Positions 23,709 through 31,619 of a DNA stretch of 64,000 bases are shown here, one piece after another. How positions within the stretch are numbered: the first letter of the stretch is position 1; every line of letters starts with the position of its first letter. A program made the translations under genes and the position numbers. The stretch is from Micromonospora okii (GTDB lineage Bacteria > Actinomycetota > Actinomycetes > Mycobacteriales > Micromonosporaceae): positions 511,167-575,166 of the forward strand of contig NZ_BBZF01000013.1 in the NCBI RefSeq assembly GCF_020884795.1. Direction: 5' to 3'. The notes under the pieces were generated by a model that was not told the origin of the DNA, made no database searches, and was given only the letters and a program-made list of their open reading frames with translations.

Positions 23709-24524
23709 GTGCCCGCCGGCCCGCTGACCGCGCTCGCCCCGCTTGCGGGCGGAGTGCCGGTTGCCCTCGCGCTGCTGGGCGCGGCGGTCGGGGCGGCCGT
23801 ACCGTGGCTGGCCGACCGCCTCACCGCGCCGACTCCGCCGACGCACGGTCAGCCGCCGGCTTGTTCTCGCGGGGCGGCCCGCCTTCACCCGGCTGCCCGT
23901 CCTTGCGCGGCGGCTCGTTCTCGCCGGGCGGCCTGCCCTCACCCGGCGGCTTGTTCTCGCGGGGCGGCCTGCCCTCACCCGGCGGCTCGTTATCGCGCGG
24001 CGACCTGGGCGCTGGTCGGGGCGGTGGTCTTCGGCGGGCTGGGCGTCGCGCCCGGCCCCGGGGCGGCGCTGCCGGCGTTCCTCGCGGTGGCGGCGGTCGG
24101 CCTGGTGCTCGCCGTGGTCGACCTGGCCTGCCTGCGGCTGCCCGATCCGCTGGTCGGGGCGGCGGCGCTGGGCGCGCTGGCCGGGCTGGTCGCGGCGGCG
24201 TCCGTCGACGACCGGCCGGGCCGGCTGCTCGGGTCGCTGGCCGGGGCCGCGCTGGCCTTCCTCGGGTACGCGCTGCTGGCCCTGCTGCCCGGCTCGCGGC
24301 TCGGCTTCGGCGACGTGAAGCTCGCCGCCGTGCTGGGGCTGGCGCTCGGCTGGCTCGGCTGGCCGACGCTGCTGACCGGGCTGGTTCTGCCGCACGTGCT
24401 GCACGGGCTTGCCGTGCTCGCCCTGCTGGTCACCCGCCGCGTCCGCCGGGACACGCTGCTGCCGCTCGGGCCGGCCCTGCTAGCCGGCGCCTGGCTCGCC
24501 GCCCTCTTCGCGCAGACGCCGTGA
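23709..24524 (+). CDS. A24 family prepilin peptidase-like protein
   Basis: 271 residues. The two aspartyl protease motifs of type IV prepilin peptidases are present: D-L-A-C-L-R-L-P-D near residue 135 and G-F-G-D-V-K-L near 200, in a membrane domain of about seven helices. Such enzymes cleave prepilin leaders and feed pili or Tad secretion. After the first helix, where other family members have a loop with or without zinc cysteines, this protein carries a cysteine-containing 12-residue tandem repeat (C-S-R-G-A-A-C-P-H-P-A-A) encoded by a 36-bp minisatellite. GTG start at 23709. Confidence 0.85.
   Translation: MPAGPLTALAPLAGGVPVALALLGAAVGAAVPWLADRLTAPTPPTHGQPPACSRGAARLHPAARPCAAARSRRAACPHPAACSRGAACPHPAARYRAATWALVGAVVFGGLGVAPGPGAALPAFLAVAAVGLVLAVVDLACLRLPDPLVGAAALGALAGLVAAASVDDRPGRLLGSLAGAALAFLGYALLALLPGSRLGFGDVKLAAVLGLALGWLGWPTLLTGLVLPHVLHGLAVLALLVTRRVRRDTLLPLGPALLAGAWLAALFAQTP
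23861..23996 (+). repeat. In-frame 36-bp minisatellite
   Basis: Copies begin at 23915, 23951 and 23987 at exact 36-bp spacing, with an earlier copy at 23861 offset by 54 bp (one and a half units). The shared core is T(T/C)GTTCTCGC followed by GGGCGGCCTGCC. The unit encodes 12 residues, so changes in copy number keep the reading frame. It lies inside the A24 peptidase gene between its first and second membrane segments. Confidence 0.85.
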
Positions 24525-24644
24525 CCGACTCCGTGCCGGCGGCGTGGGGCTGTCCCGGGGCGTGACCGATTCCGTGTCGGCGGCGTGGGGGGTGTCCCCG
24601 GGGCGTGATCGGCTCCGTGTCGGCGGCATGGGGCGGTCCCGGAG
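24521..24644 (+). repeat. Three tandem ~42-bp repeats after the A24 peptidase
   Basis: Units start at 24521, 24562 and 24604. Each reads GTGA(C/T)CG(A/G)(C/T)TCCGTG and continues with CGGCGGCGTGGGG. The first unit includes the stop codon of the peptidase. No coding or terminator role is evident. The unit length and sequence differ from the minisatellite inside the gene. Confidence 0.8.
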
Positions 24645-24736
24645 CCCCGGATGCCCCCGTTTCGGCGACACGGTGTCGATCACCGCCCCCCGGCACGGAA
24701 GTTGATCATCGCGCCTCGGTCAGGGCACCCGCCTCC

Positions 24737-27700
24737 TCACAGCAGGCGGAGTTGGCGGTCCTTGGGGCGGCGGGGCTCGGCCTCGCCGAGGCGCTCGAAC
24801 AGGCCCGGGTCGATCACGTCGAGGAAGGGCGTCGGGCGGCAGTCCCGCTCCGCGCCGTGCCGGGTGCGGCGGGCGGCGTGGCTGACGTAGAGCCGGTCCT
24901 GGGCCCGGGTGAGGCCGACGAAGAACAGCCGCCGCTCCTCGGCGATCGCGTCGTCGTCGGGCGTGGAACCGGGCCAGCGCAGCGGCAGCAGCCCGTCCTC
25001 GCAGCCGACCAGGAAGACCACCGGGAACTCCAGCCCCTTGGCGGCGTGCAACGTGAGCAGGGTGACCGCCTCGGCGCGCGGGTCGAGGGCGTCCACCTCG
25101 GCGCCGGTGGCGAGCTGGGACAGGAACAGCTCCAGGTCGTCGCCGCAGCGCCGGGCCAGCGGCATGAGCAGGTCCACGGCCGCGCGGACCTCCTCGGGGC
25201 GTACCGCGCCGGGGGAGGCGTCGAGGGTGGGCGCGGCGAAGCGGTCGGCGACGACCTGCCCGGCGAGCCGGACCCGGGCGGCGAGGTCACCGGCGAGCCC
25301 GTCGGCGTGCCGCAGCTCGCGGGCGATGGCGGTCACGCCGGGCCGGTCGCGCAGCCGGTCGTGCGAGCGCTTCTGCACCGGGATGTTCGCCCGGGCGAGG
25401 GCGTCCACGATCGGCGCGGCCTGCGCGTCGGTGCGGTACAGCACGGCGATGTCGGAGAAGGACATGTTCGTCGACCGGCCGTCGATGCGGCCCGAGTCGA
25501 GCGACCGGTGGGAGAGGCCGCCGACCAGTTCGTCGACGGTGCGTACCACGAAGTCGGCCTCGTCGGCGACGGACGCGGCGGCGTACCGGCCGACCAGCGG
25601 GGCCTCCGGGTCGAGCCGGGCCGGGTCGAGCCGGCGGCCCCGGACCAGCGACGACGGCGCGATGGCCTGCACGGCGGCGGCCAGGATCGGCGCGGACGAG
25701 CGGTAGTTGCGGTTGAGCCGCACCAGCCGGGCGTCGGTGAAGTCCTGCGAGAAGCGCAGGAAGTAGCCGACGTCCGCGCCCCGGAACGAGTAGATCGCCT
25801 GGTCCGGGTCGCCGATCGCGCACAGGTTGCCGTCGGCGGGGCTGAGCAGCCGCAGCAGCTCGTACTGGACGGCGTCGACGTCCTGGTACTCGTCCACGAA
25901 GATCCACTGCCAGCGGTCCCGGTACCGCTGGACCAGCTTCCCGTCGCCGCGCAGCAGCTCCACCGGCAGGGTGAGCAGCTCGTCCAGGTCGACCAGGTCC
26001 CGCTCGCGCAGCAGCGCCGTGTAGGCGGCCCGGTCCTCGCCGGCCTCGGCCTTGGCCGCCGCCCGGTCGGCGTCGTCGGCGATGCGGAAGTCGTCCGGCA
26101 GCCCGGCCGCCGCCGTGTTCTCCCGCAGGACGGCCAGCCCCAGCGAGTGGAACGTGCCCACGGTGATGTCCTCGGCCACCGGCCCGAGCAGCCCGTCGAG
26201 GCGGTGCCGCAGCTCCTCGGCGGCCCGCCTGGTGAAGGTGATCGCGAGGCAGCGCTCGGGGAACACGTTCAGCTCGGCACAGAGGTACGCGATCCGGTGC
26301 GTCAGCGTCCGGGTCTTGCCCGTGCCCGGCCCGGCCACGATCAGCAGCGGTCCGCCCGGCGCGGAGGCCGCCACCCGCTGCATGGCGTCGAGCCGGTCCA
26401 GCAGCCCGGTGCCGACCTCCTCCATGCCGGCGAGCATCGGCTCGAACGGCTCGTGCGGGGAGGGCTGCGCCGGGATCGGCGGCGGCGGGGGCTCCGGGGC
26501 GGGCCGCCGCTTCGGCTCGGGCTTCGCCGCCGCCGGCCGCTTGGCCTTGGCCGTCGGCTGCGCGGGCACCGGTACGTCGAACAGCGTCTCCGCCTGCGCC
26601 CCCGCCCCCTTCGCGCCCAGCTCGGCCGGGTCGAAGAGGGTGATCACCCCGTATTCGCCGTCGTAGCCGGGCACCCGGCGCACGTCGCCCCGGCGCAGCC
26701 GGCCGATGCCCTCGGCGAGCAGCTCCCCGCCGACCCGGCCGATCTCGTCCAGCGGGGCGCGGGTCAGGATCTCCAGCTCGGGGCCGAGCGCGGCGACGAG
26801 GTCGTTGAGCTTCCCCGCGACCTTCTTCGACTTGGGGCCGACCTGGTTCAGCTCGCCGAGGATCTCGGCCAGCGGCACCAGGTGGGTGACGCCCGGGGCC
26901 TGGCCGGGCCGGTGCCCCTCGGGGCGGTCGGCCAGCTCCTCGACCCGGCTGAGCACCCCGACGGTGACCGGCCTGCCGCACTCGGGGCAGCGCCCGCCGG
27001 CGGCCCGGGTCTGCTCGGGCGACCAGTTGACCTCGCACACCCGGTGCCCGTCGGCGTGGTACTTGCCCTCCTCCGGGAAGAACTCGATGGTGCCGTCGAG
27101 CCCGTCGCCGGTGCGCAGCGCCTCGCGGACGGCGAAGTAGTCGCGGTCGGTGGCGAAGACCGTGGCCTCCCGGGCCAGCGCGGCCGGGGAGTGGGCGTCG
27201 GAGTTGGAGACGAGCCGGTAGCGGTCGAGGCTGCCGACCCGCCAGTTCATCTCCGGGTCGGACGACAGGCCGGTCTCCACCGCGAAGACGTGCTCGGCCA
27301 GGTCGGCGTAGCAGTCGGCGATGGCGTCGAAACCGGACTTGGAGCCCAGCGCCGAGAACCACGGCGTCCAGATGTGCGCGGGCACGAGGTAGCCGTCCGG
27401 GCTGGCTTCGAGGGTGATCTCCAGCAGGTCCCGGGAGTCCAGGCCGAGGATGGGCCGGCCGTCGGAGGCGATGTTCCCGATCCGGCCGAGGGTGGTGTTG
27501 AACCGTTCCACCGCGTCCAGGTCCGGCAGGTAGATCAGGTGGTGCACCTTGCGGGTGCGGTCGTCGCGCTTGTAGATCGTGGAGATCTCCACGCTGAGCA
27601 TGAACCGGACCGGGTCGGCCTCCGCCTCGCTGGCCAGCCGGGGCGGCAGCCTGCGGGCGACGTCCCGCTCGGCCTCCGGGGAGAGCCGGTACAGGCCGGG

Positions 27701-27916
27701 CTCGGCCGGGTGCAGCGTCTCGCGCAGGTGGTCGTACCAGGCGGGGTGGGTGAAGTCGCCGGTGCCGAGCACGCCGATGCCCTTGCGCCTCGCCCACCAG
27801 GCGAGGTTCGGCAGGGTCAGGTCGCGGCTGCACGCGCGGGAGTACTTCGAGTGGATGTGCAGGTCCGCGACGAACGGCGAGGGGCCACCGGGGGGTGCGG
27901 CGCTGAACGGGAGCAC
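24737..27916 (-). CDS. PHP-domain phosphoesterase fused to UvrD/Rep-type helicase
   Basis: 1059 residues. Residues 10 to about 400 match the PHP phosphoesterase family with a zinc ribbon (COG1379-like): A-D-L-H-I-H-S-K-Y-S-R-A-C, G-T-G-D-F-T-H, S-N-S-D-A-H, and a C-P-E-C pair with an adjacent E-V-N-W. A P/A-rich linker leads to a superfamily 1A helicase (about 560 to the end): I-V-A-G-P-G-T-G-K-T (motif I), I-F-V-D-E-Y-Q-D-V-D (II), G-D-P-D-Q-A-I-Y-S-F-R-G (III), L-N-R-N-Y-R-S (IV), L-T-L-H-A-A-K-G-L-E-F (V) and E-E-R-R-L-F-F-V-G-L-T-R-A (VI). A repair or recombination role coupling nucleotide or DNA-end hydrolysis to unwinding is likely. Start is uncertain between GTG 27916 and GTG 27931. 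Confidence 0.9.
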   Translation of the reverse strand: MLPFSAAPPGGPSPFVADLHIHSKYSRACSRDLTLPNLAWWARRKGIGVLGTGDFTHPAWYDHLRETLHPAEPGLYRLSPEAERDVARRLPPRLASEAEADPVRFMLSVEISTIYKRDDRTRKVHHLIYLPDLDAVERFNTTLGRIGNIASDGRPILGLDSRDLLEITLEASPDGYLVPAHIWTPWFSALGSKSGFDAIADCYADLAEHVFAVETGLSSDPEMNWRVGSLDRYRLVSNSDAHSPAALAREATVFATDRDYFAVREALRTGDGLDGTIEFFPEEGKYHADGHRVCEVNWSPEQTRAAGGRCPECGRPVTVGVLSRVEELADRPEGHRPGQAPGVTHLVPLAEILGELNQVGPKSKKVAGKLNDLVAALGPELEILTRAPLDEIGRVGGELLAEGIGRLRRGDVRRVPGYDGEYGVITLFDPAELGAKGAGAQAETLFDVPVPAQPTAKAKRPAAAKPEPKRRPAPEPPPPPIPAQPSPHEPFEPMLAGMEEVGTGLLDRLDAMQRVAASAPGGPLLIVAGPGTGKTRTLTHRIAYLCAELNVFPERCLAITFTRRAAEELRHRLDGLLGPVAEDITVGTFHSLGLAVLRENTAAAGLPDDFRIADDADRAAAKAEAGEDRAAYTALLRERDLVDLDELLTLPVELLRGDGKLVQRYRDRWQWIFVDEYQDVDAVQYELLRLLSPADGNLCAIGDPDQAIYSFRGADVGYFLRFSQDFTDARLVRLNRNYRSSAPILAAAVQAIAPSSLVRGRRLDPARLDPEAPLVGRYAAASVADEADFVVRTVDELVGGLSHRSLDSGRIDGRSTNMSFSDIAVLYRTDAQAAPIVDALARANIPVQKRSHDRLRDRPGVTAIARELRHADGLAGDLAARVRLAGQVVADRFAAPTLDASPGAVRPEEVRAAVDLLMPLARRCGDDLELFLSQLATGAEVDALDPRAEAVTLLTLHAAKGLEFPVVFLVGCEDGLLPLRWPGSTPDDDAIAEERRLFFVGLTRAQDRLYVSHAARRTRHGAERDCRPTPFLDVIDPGLFERLGEAEPRRPKDRQLRLL

Positions 27917-28028
27917 GCCGCATCCTGTCACGCCCGCCCGGGTGGCCGCCTCCCGCCACGCGTACGGGTGACCTGAGCAATCCTTACCTCGACACCCGCC
28001 GCGCCGTGCGGTATGCCGCCGGGGGCGG

Positions 28029-29273
28029 TCAGGGGGTGCGCAGCTCGACCAGGGTGACCTGCGGGTTGGCCCCGACCCGGACCGGCGGCCCCCAGAAGCC
28101 GGCCCCGTTGGTGACGTACACCTTCGTGCCGTCAACCTCGCCGAGGCCGGAGACGACGGGCTGCTCGAGCTTCACGGCCAGGTTGAACGGCACGATCTGG
28201 CCGCCGTGGGTGTGCCCGGACAGTTGCAGGTCCACCCCGAACTTCGCGGCCTCGACGGCGGCGATCGGTTGGTGGGCCAGCAGCACCACGGGGCGGCCGG
28301 GGTCCCGGTCGCCGAGGGCGGCGGCGTAGTCGGCGGGGGCGGCCAGCCCGGTGCCGGCGGCGCTGACGTCGTTGACCCCGGCGAGGTCGAGCACGCCGCC
28401 CGGGGTGCGGATCTCCTGCCGGACGTTCTGGAGGACCCGCAGGCCGAGCCGGTCCACCTCCCGCACCCACTCCTCCACCCCGGAGTAGTACTCGTGGTTG
28501 CCGGTGACGAAGAAGCTGCCGTACCGGGAGCGCAGGTCGCGCAGCGGGGCCGCCGCGTTGCCCAGCTCGGCGACCGACCCGTCGACCATGTCGCCGACCA
28601 CCGCGACCAGGTCGGCGTCCAGCCGGTTGATCATCGCCACGATCCGCTCGGTGTGCTCCCGCCCGCGCAGGGGGCCGAGGTGGATGTCGGAGACGGTGGC
28701 GATGCGCAGCCCGTCCATGCCGCGCGGGAGCTTCGCCAGCGGGATCTGCACCCGGTCCAGGTGCGGCGGGCCCATCGCGTTGCGCACCCCGTAGCCGGTG
28801 ACCCCGGCGGCGGTGAGGCCCGCGAAGATCGCCGCGCCCCGGGCCAGCAGCAGTCGGCGGGACGGGTCGTGGTCGGGCTGGTCGACGGCCACGGCGGCCG
28901 GCGGCTCGGCGGTGCCGGCCGCACCCACCAGCACCGGCTCGGGCGCGGCGGCGGCCGGCTCGGCGGCGGTCACCCGGCGGCGCAGCGCCAGCCGGGTCAC
29001 CAGCATCGGCACCTCCAGCACGAGGAGCACGACGAGCAGGTAGAACATCAGCGCGAGCCACAGGTATCCGGGCCAGGCCAGCCAGTACCAGCCCGCCTGG
29101 GTGCCGGCCATGGTCGCCGGCACGAGCAGCGCCAGCAGCAGGGCGGCCACCGCGCCGACCCGACGCCAGCGGCCGGGACGGGTGGTGTCCCTGACCAGGC
29201 GTCGCCACAGGTAGAAGTGGATCAGGCCGACGACGAGCGCCACGAAGCCCACGAAGCCCAGGGTCGCCAACAC
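28029..29273 (-). CDS. Membrane-anchored metallophosphoesterase (calcineurin-like)
   Basis: 414 residues. The N-terminal 170 residues hold four or five membrane helices, beginning L-A-T-L-G-F-V-G-F-V-A-L-V-V-G, and include a basic P/A-rich loop. The phosphoesterase domain has the metal-binding motifs S-D-I-H-L-G, G-D-M-V-D-G, G-N-H-E-Y, L-A-H-Q-P and G-H-T-H-G-G-Q, all in family order. It probably hydrolyses a phosphodiester outside or at the membrane, as in YkuE/YaeI-like lipid-linked phosphoesterases. GTG at 29273 follows AGAGGA. It lies 10 bases downstream of moaD on the same strand. Confidence 0.9.
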   Translation of the reverse strand: MLATLGFVGFVALVVGLIHFYLWRRLVRDTTRPGRWRRVGAVAALLLALLVPATMAGTQAGWYWLAWPGYLWLALMFYLLVVLLVLEVPMLVTRLALRRRVTAAEPAAAAPEPVLVGAAGTAEPPAAVAVDQPDHDPSRRLLLARGAAIFAGLTAAGVTGYGVRNAMGPPHLDRVQIPLAKLPRGMDGLRIATVSDIHLGPLRGREHTERIVAMINRLDADLVAVVGDMVDGSVAELGNAAAPLRDLRSRYGSFFVTGNHEYYSGVEEWVREVDRLGLRVLQNVRQEIRTPGGVLDLAGVNDVSAAGTGLAAPADYAAALGDRDPGRPVVLLAHQPIAAVEAAKFGVDLQLSGHTHGGQIVPFNLAVKLEQPVVSGLGEVDGTKVYVTNGAGFWGPPVRVGANPQVTLVELRTP

Positions 29274-29283
29274 GGGAGTCCTC

Positions 29284-29559
29284 TCAGCCGCCCGCGAAGG
29301 GGGGCAGTACGTCGATCGTCGCGCCGGCCGGCAGCGGTGCCCGACGATCATGACAGGTGACGCCGTCGACCAGGAAGCTCGCCGCCCGCAGCACGGCGGC
29401 GAGCCGCGCGCCGTGGCGTTCGGCCAGCTCACCGGTGAGTTCGTCGAGGCAGCGCCCGGCGGGCGCGCTCTCCTCGGGCGTGCCGGCGGCGGCCCGCGCC
29501 CCGGCGAAGTACCGGATGGTGAGCTTGCCGGCCGTGGAATCGGAGCCGTGCACCGTCAT
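29284..29559 (-). CDS. moaD: Molybdopterin synthase sulfur carrier subunit MoaD
   Basis: 91 residues with a ubiquitin-like fold and the diagnostic C-terminal Gly-Gly (L-P-P-F-A-G-G), which is thiocarboxylated and delivers sulfur to MoaE. The start R-Y-F-A-G-A-R-A-A-A-G is typical. ATG at 29559 overlaps the moaA stop as ATGA, so moaA and moaD are translationally coupled. MoaE is encoded at 16957-17388. A MoeB/MoeZ-type activating enzyme is not in the window. Confidence 0.93.
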   Translation of the reverse strand: MTVHGSDSTAGKLTIRYFAGARAAAGTPEESAPAGRCLDELTGELAERHGARLAAVLRAASFLVDGVTCHDRRAPLPAGATIDVLPPFAGG

Positions 29560-30569
29560 CCCCCGATCGCGGACATCGGCCGGGCGGGCTGGAGGAAGGC
29601 CGGGTCGTCGATGCCGTGCCCGGCCCGCTTGCCCCACGTCGCCGCGCGCCAGCGTCGGGCCAGCTCCGCGTCGTCCGCCCCGCCCCGCAGCGCCCCGCGC
29701 AGGTCGGACTCCTCCGTGGCGAAGAGGCAGGCGCGGACCTGGCCGTCGGCGGTCAGCCGGGTGCGGTCGCAGTCGCCGCAGAACGGCCGGGTCACGGTGC
29801 CGATCACCCCCACCCGGGCCGGGCCGCCGTCGACCAGCCACGTCTCGGCCGGCGCGGCACCGCGCTCCGCCGGGTCCGGGGCCAGGTCGAAGCCGGTACG
29901 CAGCGCGGCGAGGATCTCCTCGGCGGTGACCATGGCCGCCCGGTCCCAGCCGTGCTGGGCGTCCAGCGGCATCTGCTCGATGAAGCGCAGCTCGTAGCCG
30001 TGGGCCAGGGCGAAGCGGAGCAGCGCCGGGGCCTCGTCGTCGTTGACCCCGCGCATCAACACACTGTTGATCTTGATCGGGGTGAGCCCGGCGGCAGCCG
30101 CCCCGGCCAGCCCGGCGAGCACGTCCGCGAGCCGGTCCCGCCGGGTCAGCCGGGCGAACCGGGCGGCGTCGAGGGTGTCCAGGGACACGTTCACCCGGTC
30201 AAGGCCGGCGGCGCGCAGGGCGGGGGCCAGCCGGTCCAGGCCGAGGCCGTTGGTGGTCAGCGAGATCCGGGGTCGGGGCTCCAGCGCGGCCACCGCCGCG
30301 ACGATGCCGGCCAGGCCGGGCCGGATCAGCGGCTCCCCGCCGGTGAACCGCACCTCGGTCACCCCGAGCAGCCGCACCGCCACCCCGACCAGCCGGACGA
30401 TCTCGTCGTCGGTCAGCAGTTGCGGCCCGGCCAGCCAGGGCAGACCCTCGGCCGGCATGCAGTACGTGCAGCGCAGGTTGCACTTGTCGGTCAGCGAAAC
30501 GCGAAGGTCCCGGGCGACGCGGCCGTACCGGTCGACGAGGCCCCCGTCGGTCGGCGCAGCGGCGGTCAC
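29556..30569 (-). CDS. moaA: GTP 3',8-cyclase MoaA (radical SAM)
   Basis: 337 residues. It starts molybdenum cofactor synthesis by converting GTP with radical S-adenosylmethionine. The first [4Fe-4S] site is C-N-L-R-C-T-Y-C near residue 30; F-T-G-G-E-P-L follows near 75; the second cluster is formed by R-P-F-C-G-D-C-D-R-T-R and a later A-C-L-F. The C-terminus ends G-G as in canonical MoaA. GTG at 30569 gives the normal N-terminus. Its start overlaps the upstream kinase stop and its stop overlaps moaD, so three genes are tightly coupled. Confidence 0.95.
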   Translation of the reverse strand: MTAAAPTDGGLVDRYGRVARDLRVSLTDKCNLRCTYCMPAEGLPWLAGPQLLTDDEIVRLVGVAVRLLGVTEVRFTGGEPLIRPGLAGIVAAVAALEPRPRISLTTNGLGLDRLAPALRAAGLDRVNVSLDTLDAARFARLTRRDRLADVLAGLAGAAAAGLTPIKINSVLMRGVNDDEAPALLRFALAHGYELRFIEQMPLDAQHGWDRAAMVTAEEILAALRTGFDLAPDPAERGAAPAETWLVDGGPARVGVIGTVTRPFCGDCDRTRLTADGQVRACLFATEESDLRGALRGGADDAELARRWRAATWGKRAGHGIDDPAFLQPARPMSAIGG

Positions 30570-31483
30570 CGTTCGACCGTAGCGCGCCCGGGCCCACGCA
30601 GGGCCGCGCGGGCGGCGGCGGCCACCGAGTCGCGGTACGTCGCGCCGAACAGGGCGGTGTGCACCAGCAGCAGGTGGAGCTGGTGCAGCGGCACCCGCTC
30701 GCGCCACCCGTCGGCCAGTGGCCACACCTCCCGGTAGGCCGCCGTGATCCGGTCGAGGTGCGGCGCGCCGCCGAAGAGCGCCAACTGGGCCAGGTCCGTC
30801 TCCCGGTGGCCGCCGTGCGCGGCCGGGTCGATCAGCCATGCCCGCCCGTCCGCCCCCCACAGCACGTTGCCCGGCCAGAGGTCGCCGTGGATCCGCGCCG
30901 GCGGCTCGTCGCCGCCGAACTCCCCGATCCGCCCGATCACCTCCTCGACCAGCGCCGTCTCGACGCCGGTCAGCGCGCCCTCGTCGACGGACCGCCGCAG
31001 GTACGGCAGGAGGCGTCGCCGGGCGAACCACTCCGGCCACGGGCCCGCCTCCCGGGTGTTGTCCTGCGGAAGCGCCGCGACGAAGCCCGGCCACTCCGCG
31101 CCGAAGGCGTCGGCCCCGGCCCGGTGCGTGGCGGCCAGATCGCGGCCGAACCGCTCGGCGGCCTCCGGCGTCGGCTCGCCGGGCTCCACCCAGTCGAGCG
31201 CCAGCAGCTCCGGCAGCGCCACCACCACCTCCGGTACGGGCACCCCGCCGGCCTCCCGCAGCCAGCGCAGCCCGGCCGCCTCGGCGGCGAAGAAGCCCTC
31301 CGGCGCCGGCCGTCCGGCCCGCTCCTGCGGCCAGCTCTTGGCGAAGACCGAGTGCCCGTCGTCCAGCGTCAGCCGGGAGGCCGCGCAGATGTCCCCGCCG
31401 GAGACCGGCGTCTCCCGGATCCGCTGGTGGGTGAGGAACGTCGGAAGGTGCTCCGGATGCGCCCGCAGGTACGCCAGGTCCAT
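30566..31483 (-). CDS. Fructosamine kinase family protein (FN3K-like)
   Basis: 305 residues with a choline-kinase-type fold. Visible motifs are F-A-K-S-W (ATP lysine) near residue 50, R-I-H-G-D-L-W-P-G-N-V-L (catalytic loop) near 195, and W-L-I-D-P-A (metal-binding). Family members phosphorylate glycated amines (ketosamines) to trigger deglycation. ATG at 31483 is well placed. It is coupled to moaA downstream by a GTGA overlap, though no functional link to Moco is known. Confidence 0.9.
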   Translation of the reverse strand: MDLAYLRAHPEHLPTFLTHQRIRETPVSGGDICAASRLTLDDGHSVFAKSWPQERAGRPAPEGFFAAEAAGLRWLREAGGVPVPEVVVALPELLALDWVEPGEPTPEAAERFGRDLAATHRAGADAFGAEWPGFVAALPQDNTREAGPWPEWFARRRLLPYLRRSVDEGALTGVETALVEEVIGRIGEFGGDEPPARIHGDLWPGNVLWGADGRAWLIDPAAHGGHRETDLAQLALFGGAPHLDRITAAYREVWPLADGWRERVPLHQLHLLLVHTALFGATYRDSVAAAARAALRGPGRATVER

Positions 31484-31554
31484 GAGCGCAAGGTATCCGT
31501 TGCAGACGCTCTCCGTGGGGTACGGCGCTGACCTGGGCTCTTACTCTCCGTGCC

Positions 31555-31580
31555 TGTGGATAACCCGCGTGTCGTCCACA
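31555..31580. promoter_or_regulatory. DnaA-box pair upstream of the DUF4192 gene
   Basis: TGTGGATAA at 31555-31563 is the exact complement of the consensus TTATCCACA. TCGTCCACA at 31572-31580 faces the other way. Together they form an inverted pair (CTGTGGA ... TCCACAG) in the short divergent region between the kinase and DUF4192 genes. A single consensus box in this GC-rich DNA is unlikely by chance, but binding is inferred. Confidence 0.45.
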
Positions 31581-31619
31581 GGGCCGGAAGGGCGGCCGGG
31601 AGTTGCCGACGCTGCCCCC

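Noticed and set aside
24605..27976. A 1123-codon plus-strand frame opposite the helicase
   Set aside because: It is rich in G, R, V, D and H with no motifs and is the antisense of PHP-UvrD, whose motifs are complete.
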